Assembly: GCA_018664365.1 (NCBI GenBank)
Contig: JABJOK010000039.1
Location: forward strand, 1-5,802
DNA length: 5,802 nt
Direction of reading: 5' to 3'
Source of the DNA: Candidatus Peregrinibacteria bacterium
GTDB taxonomy: Bacteria; Patescibacteriota; Gracilibacteria; UBA1369; LOWO2-01-FULL-3
Each line of letters starts with the position of its first letter. Position 1 is the first letter of the stretch. Of this stretch, positions 1 to 5,494 are shown piece after piece. Below the pieces are notes generated by a model. It searched no databases and was not told the origin of the DNA. It was given only the letters and a program-made list of their open reading frames with translations. Made by a program: the position numbers and the translations under genes.

Positions 1-1
1 A

Positions 2-235
2 GGAAGAATTACTCTTGAGCTCTACAATGCTAGCTCTCTTCCTATCAAATTAGAATCAGGAAAGAGAATATGCCAACTTGTATTCGCAAAGATGGATAAA
101 ACTGCAGAAACTCCCTATCAAGGGAAATACCAAGGACAGAAAAAGGCAGTAGGAAGCCGTATATTTCAGGACACAGATCGCATCCACCACGGCGTGAAAA
201 AGGATGCCACCCAATCTCAAAAAGTAATCTCATAA
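2..235 (+). CDS. dcd: dCTP deaminase, C-terminal part (5' end outside window)
   Basis: This open frame runs in from the left edge (frame starts at base 2) and ends at a TAA; 77 residues are visible. Dcd deaminates dCTP to dUTP (or directly to dUMP in bifunctional forms) and supplies the uracil nucleotide for dTMP synthesis in the cytoplasm. The visible part carries the family's C-terminal signatures: GRITLELYN, then [16 protein letters not shown], then the YQGKYQGQ loop and a GSR motif just after it. These match the final beta strands and nucleotide-binding C-terminal segment of Dcd, which is about 190 residues long in full. The tail after GSR is about 22 residues, longer than the short ending I know from E. 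coli Dcd. The catalytic glutamate lies upstream of the window, so mono- and bifunctional types cannot be told apart. thyA follows after 15 bases in the same direction, which fits an operon making dTMP. Confidence 0.88.
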   Translation, partial: GRITLELYNASSLPIKLESGKRICQLVFAKMDKTAETPYQGKYQGQKKAVGSRIFQDTDRIHHGVKKDATQSQKVIS

Positions 236-250
236 AAAACTCTAAATTCT

Positions 251-1066
251 ATGAAGCAATATCTCTCATTAGTTCAGGAAGTTCTCGATAACGGAATCGT
301 AAAAACAGATCGTACTGGAACAGGAACTATCTCAATGTTTGGAGAACAGAGAAAATATGATCTTAGAGATGGTTTTCCAATGGTGACATCAAAGAAGGTT
401 AGATTTGATGCCATTCTAAGAGAACTGCTTTGGTTTTTAAAAGGATCAACCAATATCAATGATGAGCTAGCAGAGTACACCCCTATTTGGAACGCCTGGG
501 CTGCGGAAGATGGAGAGCTGGGGCCTATTTATGGGTACCAGTGGAGGAATTGGGAAAAATTTGAATATGATGAAGAGACAAAGACCTACAAAAAGGGACA
601 TATCGATCAGATTAAACAGGTCATTGATATGATTAAAAACAATCCTGACTCAAGAAGAATAATAGTAAATGCCTGGAACGTTGCAGACATTGATAAAATG
701 GCACTTCCCCCTTGTCATGCCTTTTTTCAGTTCAATGTAATGGGGGACAGACTAGATCTTCAACTTTATCAAAGAAGCGCAGACATTGCTCTTGGTGTGC
801 CTTACAACATAGCGAGTTATGCAACTCTACTTATGATGGTTGCTAAGGAATGTAACCTTACTCCTGGAATTTTTGTTCACACACTAGGAGATGCTCATGT
901 ATATTCAAATCACATCGAAGGATTAAAAGAACAATTATCTCGACCAACTCACGATCTTCCAGAGCTACATATTGCAGATAAACCATTCTGGGATCTGAAG
1001 TTTGAAGATTTTGAACTTAAGAACTACGAACACGAGAAATATATTAAATTCCCTATAGCCGTATGA
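251..1066 (+). CDS. thyA: Thymidylate synthase ThyA
   Basis: ThyA methylates dUMP to dTMP using 5,10-methylene-tetrahydrofolate, which is oxidised to dihydrofolate. The protein is 271 residues; E. coli ThyA is 264. The start is secure because [15 protein letters not shown] aligns with the E. coli N-terminus from Met1. Visible family residues are Arg21 in the DRTGTGT phosphate loop, the RR pair at 135-136 (phosphate binding from the partner subunit), the nucleophile Cys155 in [10 protein letters not shown], Asp178, Asn186 in the NIASYA motif, and His216 and Tyr218 in HVYSNH. The spacing from Cys155 to the other residues equals that in E. coli (C146, D169, N177, H207, Y209). The extra length is an insertion of about nine charged residues near 103-116, where other ThyA proteins also vary. 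No Shine-Dalgarno motif precedes the ATG. The TGA stop shares four bases with the folA start, so the two are probably translationally coupled. It is complete and apparently functional. Confidence 0.97.
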   Translation: MKQYLSLVQEVLDNGIVKTDRTGTGTISMFGEQRKYDLRDGFPMVTSKKVRFDAILRELLWFLKGSTNINDELAEYTPIWNAWAAEDGELGPIYGYQWRNWEKFEYDEETKTYKKGHIDQIKQVIDMIKNNPDSRRIIVNAWNVADIDKMALPPCHAFFQFNVMGDRLDLQLYQRSADIALGVPYNIASYATLLMMVAKECNLTPGIFVHTLGDAHVYSNHIEGLKEQLSRPTHDLPELHIADKPFWDLKFEDFELKNYEHEKYIKFPIAV

Positions 1067-1587
1067 CAGACCATGAAGTTTACATGATAGTCGCAGCAGA
1101 CAAAGATTTTGGAATCGGCAAAGATGGCGTGCTCCCATGGCAAATCACAAAAGAAATGAAGTATTTCAAGGATGTGACTACCCAAACGCACGACGCTACA
1201 AAAGAGAATATGGTCATAATGGGAAGAACTACATGGGAATCAATTCCTGAAAAGTTTCGTCCATTAATTGATAGGAAAAACGTGGTCCTTACAAGTCAAA
1301 AAGATTACAAAGCAAAAGGTGCAACAGTTGTTAACTCTATCGAAGCTGCATTGAATTTAGCCCAAAATGAAATAGAGACTATTTTTGTTATAGGAGGAGG
1401 AAGCGTTTACAAAGAATTCATAGATCATCCGGCTCTTACAGGAATTTATCTTACACAAATACAGGACTGCTTCGACTGCGATACCTTTTTCCCAGATATC
1501 CCGGAAAAACTTTCACAGGTGAAAGAGATTAGCTCAGATAGAGAGGGAGGCACAGAGTTTAAATACCTTTTGTACAAGAAGGCCTAA
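1063..1587 (+). CDS. folA: Dihydrofolate reductase, eukaryote-like type
   Basis: DHFR reduces dihydrofolate to tetrahydrofolate with NADPH, recycling the product of the ThyA reaction encoded just upstream. The 174-residue protein has [10 protein letters not shown] (17-26) as the Met20-type loop and the catalytic acid at Glu31. NADPH-binding motifs are [12 protein letters not shown] (51-62), VVLTS (74-78) and [10 protein letters not shown] (110-119), and FFPDI (142-146) is near the end. Several segments resemble vertebrate DHFR more than E. coli FolA: glutamate instead of aspartate as catalytic acid, the insertion before VIMGR, the SIPEKFRPL segment, GSVYKEF followed by HP, and DTFFP. The start is the ATG of an ATGA overlap with the thyA stop. 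An alternative ATG seven codons downstream (1084) would also keep the domain. No Shine-Dalgarno motif is seen. The TAA stop overlaps the stop of the opposing membrane-protein gene (shared bases 1584-1587). Confidence 0.96.
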   Translation: MTDHEVYMIVAADKDFGIGKDGVLPWQITKEMKYFKDVTTQTHDATKENMVIMGRTTWESIPEKFRPLIDRKNVVLTSQKDYKAKGATVVNSIEAALNLAQNEIETIFVIGGGSVYKEFIDHPALTGIYLTQIQDCFDCDTFFPDIPEKLSQVKEISSDREGGTEFKYLLYKKA

Positions 1588-2075
1588 GCTTCAGGATCCT
1601 TTCCTACAATATTACACACAAGACAGTCTTCTTTGAGCTGACCATTCATCAGATAAAGACCTCCAATCATCAGGATCATACTAGCCGCCTTAAAGATAAG
1701 GTTATACTCAACCACTAAAGAGAAGAACACAGACACTCCAAAGAAAGAAATAGTTGGAAGAACGCAAAGTGGACAGAAAACAGTCAATCCCCCTACAATC
1801 ATGCCAAGCCCAGAAGCCGATGATGCAGCCACTTTAGATCTCTTCATGCGCACAAGCTCAGTCATTGAAACGACCATTAGTCCAAACAGAATACCAAGCA
1901 CAGCACTGAAAATAATATTTGAGGTAGTTAAGCTCGCCCCTATAACGCACATATAGTTCTCAAATCCTGGAGTAAAGGCCATTAGATAATAGCTGAGATC
2001 AAAAAACAGTATTGATATTCCAATTAGGAGAAAAACATACCGAGGCTCCTTAAGTATTCTAACAATTTTAGGCAT
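1584..2075 (-). CDS. Small polytopic membrane protein with two CxxC motifs, possible redox partner of the DsbA-like protein
   Basis: I do not recognise the family. The 163-residue protein starts with a basic segment (MPKIVRILKEPR), then has hydrophobic segments at about 13-34, 52-74, 87-110 (possibly continuing or re-entering to 124) and 127-146. The basic stretch at 77-81 (RMKRSK region) should be cytoplasmic, which puts the N-terminus inside and Cys43 outside between segments 1 and 2. A CPLC motif (Cys101, Cys104) lies inside the third segment and a CLVC motif (Cys151, Cys154) in the tail. Membrane CxxC motifs next to a DsbA-like gene suggest a DsbB/VKOR-like or CcdA-like role in thiol redox exchange. 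This is inference from context; no family signature proves it. I chose the ATG at 2075, four bases past the upstream stop. An in-frame TTG at 2102 would add nine residues and overlap the upstream gene, but is less likely. No clear Shine-Dalgarno motif is present. Confidence 0.8.
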   Translation of the reverse strand: MPKIVRILKEPRYVFLLIGISILFFDLSYYLMAFTPGFENYMCVIGASLTTSNIIFSAVLGILFGLMVVSMTELVRMKRSKVAASSASGLGMIVGGLTVFCPLCVLPTISFFGVSVFFSLVVEYNLIFKAASMILMIGGLYLMNGQLKEDCLVCNIVGKDPEA

Positions 2076-2079
2076 AGTA

Positions 2080-2829
2080 TTATTTCGCCAATTCTTCTTC
2101 AATTACTTTTTCAAAAACTTCATAAGGCTGTGCCCCTGATAGACGCACTCCATTAACAAAGAATCCAGGAGTTCCGGTCACTCCATATGTCATTCCATCA
2201 TTAAAATCTTTTTCGATTTCACTCAAGAATTTTTGAGATTCATAACAGTCCAAATACTCAGCCTCATCAACACCAGCGACTTTTGCAAAAGTTGACAGGT
2301 CATCATCACTCAACTTACCAAAATTTTCAAAAATCATGTCGTGTATTGCATAAAACCCTTCGTCTCCAAGCTGATCTTTGACGCATTCTGTAGCAAGTGC
2401 AGCTGGAATTGCTCTATCGTGACCACTCAAAGGCCAATCTCGATAAATAAACCTTACCTTTCCAGTATCAATATAGTTTTTCTTTAAATCAGGTAGTGTT
2501 TGAGACCAAAATTTTTCACAGTATGGACATTGGTAATCAGAAAATTCAACAATTGTAACGGGAGCATCAGTGTCACCAAGAATCGCATCATCGTCAGAAA
2601 GATCTACATCAACCAAAGGAGCATTAGCTTTTGCAGCAGCATCATCGTATTCCTTTTGCTTATCTTCAACATACTGGTCAATACCTGTAGCAATAGCAGC
2701 TTGTAGATTGTCATTCGACACATCTGTTTCACCAAGTTTCATTCCAAAATAAACTAATGATCCAGATACAATAACTGAAGCAAATATAATTGAGGCCATA
2801 AGACCTGAAGTAACTTTTTTTGTCGCCAT
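2080..2829 (-). CDS. Membrane-anchored DsbA-family thiol:disulfide oxidoreductase (thioredoxin-like)
   Basis: This is a 249-residue protein predicted to act on cysteines of exported proteins. Residues 8-30 form one hydrophobic segment without an obvious cleavage site, so it is probably an N-terminal anchor with the domain outside the membrane. Residues 35-85 are a charged, likely helical spacer (QKEYDDAAAKAN region). The thioredoxin fold starts near 86 with APVTIVEFSDYQCPYCEKF; the active site is Cys101-Pro-Tyr-Cys104. The cis-proline is Pro221 in TGTPGFFVNG. Cys149 and Cys195, in the inserted helical domain, match the second cysteine pair seen in many DsbA-like proteins of this type (Thioredoxin_4-like). 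Oxidase and isomerase/reductase roles cannot be separated by sequence alone. It is first in a unit with the CxxC membrane protein, which starts four bases after its stop. A strong promoter lies directly upstream. The ATG has no Shine-Dalgarno motif (CCCCCTTCGT precedes it). Confidence 0.93.
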   Translation of the reverse strand: MATKKVTSGLMASIIFASVIVSGSLVYFGMKLGETDVSNDNLQAAIATGIDQYVEDKQKEYDDAAAKANAPLVDVDLSDDDAILGDTDAPVTIVEFSDYQCPYCEKFWSQTLPDLKKNYIDTGKVRFIYRDWPLSGHDRAIPAALATECVKDQLGDEGFYAIHDMIFENFGKLSDDDLSTFAKVAGVDEAEYLDCYESQKFLSEIEKDFNDGMTYGVTGTPGFFVNGVRLSGAQPYEVFEKVIEEELAK

Positions 2830-2854
2830 ACGAAGGGGGTTAAATAGCCGCCCA

Positions 2855-2883
2855 ATTATAGTCTATTTGTTTCGCTTTCTCAA
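2855..2883 (-). promoter_or_regulatory. Sigma70-type promoter for the DsbA-like/CxxC membrane protein pair
   Basis: On the minus strand there is TTGAGA (2883-2878; five of six matches to TTGACA), exactly 17 bases, then TATAAT (2860-2855; perfect). Transcription would start near 2848, giving a leader of about 20 bases before the ATG at 2829. The -35 box and most of the spacer lie inside the last codons of hisIE, whose stop is at 2865-2863. The pair can therefore be expressed independently of the his operon, although read-through from his is also possible because no terminator hairpin is visible in the short gap. Confidence 0.7.
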
Positions 2884-3459
2884 TTCTTCTTCAAGATCAT
2901 CCAAGCAAATTCCCTCCTCGGCAAGCAGAACATACATGTGATAAATAAGATCACAACTTTCCTCAATCAATCTTTGACGCCCCTCTGATTTAGCGGCAAC
3001 AACCACCTCAGCAGATTCTTCATCAATTTTTTCAAGAATTCGATCTAGGCCTGCATCAAACAAAGAGGTTGTGTATGACCCTTCCGGCATCTTAGATTTT
3101 CTCTCAGCAATGAGAGAGAAAAGTCGTCTCAAAAAATCCCCTTCAGCACCGAAACAAGATTTTTCCCCTGTGTGGCAGGTTGGTCCAACAGGTTTTGCCA
3201 TTATTAATAACGAATCCTCGTCACAATCACTTAGAATTTCCTCAACCTCCAAGAAATTTCCGGAACTTTCACCCTTTTGCCATAGTCTTTCTTTTGTTCT
3301 ACTGAAGAAAGTTACCTTCTTGTCTTCAATTGTTTTTTCCAGTGCCTCAAGGTTCATGAATCCCAGCATTAAAACTGTATTATCACAAGAATCCTGAACT
3401 ATAACAGGCAAAAGCCCATTCATTTTTTCAAAGTCCAGTTTTTTAATATCTAATTTCAT
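2863..3459 (-). CDS. hisIE: Bifunctional phosphoribosyl-AMP cyclohydrolase / phosphoribosyl-ATP pyrophosphohydrolase
   Basis: HisE hydrolyses PR-ATP to PR-AMP and HisI opens its ring to give ProFAR, the substrate of HisA. The protein is 198 residues, close to the 203 of the fused E. coli enzyme. The HisI domain (about 1-110) shows LMLGFMNLEAL, then FFSRTKERLWQKGESSGN (51-68), then the metal residues Asp78, Asp80 and Asp82. Cys79, Cys95 and Cys102 have the 16 and 7 residue spacing of the zinc-ligand cysteines known from archaeal HisI. The HisE domain (about 112-198) has the helical pattern KIDEESAEVVVAA (144-156) and IEESCDLIYHMYVLLAEEG (165-183), with the acidic residues that bind magnesium in this all-alpha hydrolase. 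It is the last gene of the his run, and its ATG overlaps the hisAF stop by four bases (ATGA). No Shine-Dalgarno motif is visible, so coupling to hisAF is likely. Confidence 0.96.
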   Translation of the reverse strand: MKLDIKKLDFEKMNGLLPVIVQDSCDNTVLMLGFMNLEALEKTIEDKKVTFFSRTKERLWQKGESSGNFLEVEEILSDCDEDSLLIMAKPVGPTCHTGEKSCFGAEGDFLRRLFSLIAERKSKMPEGSYTTSLFDAGLDRILEKIDEESAEVVVAAKSEGRQRLIEESCDLIYHMYVLLAEEGICLDDLEEELRKRNK

Positions 3460-4916
3460 AATCTTATGGTTACTTTTTGATCTGATAAATATCTTTTCAA
3501 CTCTCTAATATTTATTTCTCCATAATGGAATAGGCTAGCGGCCAAAGCTCCATCAGCACGCCCACCATCGAAAGCTTTTAAGAAGTCTTCGCGACAGCCT
3601 GCCCCACTTGAAGCTATTACAGGAATATTTACAACCTCAGAAATTTTAGTGAGTAGTTCTAAATCGTATCCATTCTTCATTCCATCTCTATCTAAGGAAT
3701 TTACAAGCAACTCGCCTGCATCCACTTTCTCCATCAAAGAAGCAAATTCAACAGCATCAAGATCAGTTTTTTCACGGCCCCCCTTGGTAAAAAGCTTCCA
3801 GCTATTCCCGTCACGCTTACAATCAAGAGAAATTACAATACATTGAGATCCAAACTCATCAGATGCCTCAGTTACAATCTTAGGATCACTAATAGCAATA
3901 CTTCCCAAGGAAATTTTGTCAGCACCTGCATTTAGTAAGTCTCTGATATCACAAACACTACGAATGCCACCGCCTACAGTAAAAGGAATAGAGATATTCT
4001 TAGAAATTTGACTCACCAGCTCAACCAAAGTTTTTCTTTGTTCAACAGTGGCAGTTATATCAAGGAAGACAAGCTCATCTGCCCCCATTTGATCATATAC
4101 TTTAGCCAGCTCGACAGCATCTCCAGCGTCCCTCAGATTCTTGAAATTAGTTCCTTTAACTACGCGGCCATTATCAATATCCATACAGGGAATAATCCTC
4201 TTTGCTAGGGGAGAGCCACATGCAGACGCAAGATCTATACGGCCTTCATATATTGCTTTTCCTGATATTGCCCCATAAAATTCCAGATCCCTAAGTACTT
4301 CAAGATCTTTGAAACTTGAAACTCCTCCAGCCGCAATTACGTTGAATCCGAATTTAATAACCTTCTTGAATATAGATAGGTCCATGCCCGAGAGCGTTCC
4401 ATCTCTAGAAACATCAGTAACGACAACAGTCTTAACGCCCATTTTAAGAAGAGTCTTTAGCACTTTGGTAGTAGACTGCTCAGAGTCTTCAGTCCATCCC
4501 TCAATAGCCAGTTTGCCATCTCTGAAATCCAGAGAAACAAAGATACAGTCACTCCCAAAAGAGCGAACAAGTTTCCTAATGAGGTTGGTGTCACTAATAG
4601 CAGCTGTACCAAATATAACTCTTGATACACCAGCATCTAGATAGCCTTTAGAATCCTTGAATGATCTTATGCCACCACCGACTTGCACAGGAATATCAAC
4701 GGCCTCAACAATATCCATAATAACGCCCTGATTAACTACACTACCTCCTTTTGCACCATCTAGATCAACAACGTGCAAAAATTTCGCACCCTGCTTTTCA
4801 AAATCCTTAGCCACCTCAACGGGTGAGTCAGAATATTGGCGCACGGCATTATAGTCGCCCTTAGTGAGGCGAACACACTTTCCATCCAGTATATCGATTG
4901 CAGGTAGTACTAACAT
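3456..4916 (-). CDS. hisAF: HisA-HisF fusion: ProFAR isomerase plus imidazole glycerol phosphate synthase cyclase subunit
   Basis: One uninterrupted 486-codon frame encodes two (beta-alpha)8 barrels. Residues 1-234 are HisA, which isomerises ProFAR to PRFAR. It shows PAIDILDGKCVRL with catalytic Asp8, VGGGIRS (79-85), Asp130 in SLDFRDG as the second catalytic acid, TDVSRDGTLSG (167-177) and AAGGVSS. Residues 237-486 are HisF, which uses ammonia from HisH to convert PRFAR to IGP and AICAR. It begins with LAKRIIPCMDIDNGRVVKG, the usual HisF N-terminus without its Met. Asp246 and Asp365 correspond to the catalytic D11 and D130 of Thermotoga HisF, with the same 119-residue spacing. The ammonia-gate positions R5, E46, K99 and E167 are kept as Arg240, Glu281, Lys334 and Glu402. 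The linker is only a few residues (SACGSP). Oddities are Gly338 where HisF normally has Asn (SINS/T) and ASSGAG instead of ASGGAG at 435-440. It overlaps hisH by seven bases and hisIE by four. Confidence 0.96.
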   Translation of the reverse strand: MLVLPAIDILDGKCVRLTKGDYNAVRQYSDSPVEVAKDFEKQGAKFLHVVDLDGAKGGSVVNQGVIMDIVEAVDIPVQVGGGIRSFKDSKGYLDAGVSRVIFGTAAISDTNLIRKLVRSFGSDCIFVSLDFRDGKLAIEGWTEDSEQSTTKVLKTLLKMGVKTVVVTDVSRDGTLSGMDLSIFKKVIKFGFNVIAAGGVSSFKDLEVLRDLEFYGAISGKAIYEGRIDLASACGSPLAKRIIPCMDIDNGRVVKGTNFKNLRDAGDAVELAKVYDQMGADELVFLDITATVEQRKTLVELVSQISKNISIPFTVGGGIRSVCDIRDLLNAGADKISLGSIAISDPKIVTEASDEFGSQCIVISLDCKRDGNSWKLFTKGGREKTDLDAVEFASLMEKVDAGELLVNSLDRDGMKNGYDLELLTKISEVVNIPVIASSGAGCREDFLKAFDGGRADGALAASLFHYGEINIRELKRYLSDQKVTIRL

Positions 4917-5494
4917 AGTTCACAAAAATTACTTAATAACTTAAGGCCAACTTCTCCTGATTTTTCTGGGTGAAACTGAGTAGCCCAGAAATTGTTCTTC
5001 CTAACTACTGATGAAAAGGAAACACCATATATGCTTTTACCCTCAGTCTCTTTAATAACAGGAAGGTAATAAGAATTTACAAAATAGAAGTAACTCTCAT
5101 CGGGGATTCCTATAAAAAGACCATTGCTTCTACACTGCATTACCTTATTCCATCCAATCTGTGGGACTTTCAGGTCTGCGTTAAACTTTTTTACATCATT
5201 ATCAATTATTCCAAGGCAATCAGTATCTCCTTCCATAGAGAAACGTGCTAGTAGTTGAAGGCCAAGACAAATACCCAGAAAGGGAGCTTCAATTTTACGA
5301 ATCACATTATCCAATCCTTTGGCACACAAATCCTTCATCGCAGATTTAGCATTTCCTACACCAGGAAAAATAACCTTATCCGCACTCAAAATTTCGGATG
5401 GATTACTTGTTACCACAAACTTCTGTCCAATTCGCTCTAAAGCATTACAGACAGATGCTGTGTTCCCCGCATTGTAGTCAATTACTGCTATCAT
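4910..5494 (-). CDS. hisH: Imidazole glycerol phosphate synthase, glutaminase subunit HisH
   Basis: HisH is a class I glutamine amidotransferase that releases ammonia from glutamine and channels it through the HisF barrel. The protein is 194 residues, a normal length. It starts with MIAVIDYNAGNTASV, typical of HisH. The oxyanion-strand motif PGVG is at 44-47, the nucleophile is Cys76 in LGICLGLQLL, PQIGWN is at 111-116, YFVNSYY at 137-143, and the remaining triad residues are His175 and Glu177 in FHPEKSG. All catalytic residues are present. Its partner is the C-terminal half of the fused HisAF encoded next, whose interface and gate residues are conserved, so the complex should be HisH bound to HisAF. 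Its ATG overlaps the hisB stop by four bases (ATGA), and its TAG lies inside the first codons of hisAF. It is the only gene here with a clear Shine-Dalgarno motif. Confidence 0.97.
   Translation of the reverse strand: MIAVIDYNAGNTASVCNALERIGQKFVVTSNPSEILSADKVIFPGVGNAKSAMKDLCAKGLDNVIRKIEAPFLGICLGLQLLARFSMEGDTDCLGIIDNDVKKFNADLKVPQIGWNKVMQCRSNGLFIGIPDESYFYFVNSYYLPVIKETEGKSIYGVSFSSVVRKNNFWATQFHPEKSGEVGLKLLSNFCELC

Noticed and set aside
1064..1066. Recoded UGA (glycine), as in Gracilibacteria/SR1
   Set aside because: TGA falls precisely at family C-termini of thyA, hisAF and hisB and forms ATGA junctions, so it acts as a stop.
2076..2102. TTG start at 2102 for the CxxC membrane protein
   Set aside because: It would need a rare start and a 23-base overlap with the DsbA-like gene. 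The nine extra residues are polar (MKKNWRNNT), and an ATG at 2075 follows the upstream stop by four bases.
2830..2862. Terminator hairpin between hisIE and the DsbA-like gene
   Set aside because: Only a short GGG/CCC pairing is possible, with no following T-run; the space is taken by the promoter -10 box and leader.
3071..3397. Plus-strand open frame of 108 codons opposite hisIE
   Set aside because: It is the antisense shadow of a well-supported gene, with no recognisable motif. The same holds for the other open frames opposite thyA, hisAF, hisH and the DsbA-like gene, and for the minus-strand frame opposite dcd.
4195..4225. Possible assembly or frameshift artefact joining hisA and hisF
   Set aside because: Both halves are in the same frame with no internal stop, and full motifs lie on each side. 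The junction residues continue directly from the HisA end into the canonical HisF N-terminus, so a real fusion is the simplest reading.
3877..4640. Large recent gene conversion between HisA and HisF halves
   Set aside because: Shared protein motifs are encoded by different synonymous codons (for example at VGGGIRS). Only a short 12-base match exists, which can be chance or shared ancestry.
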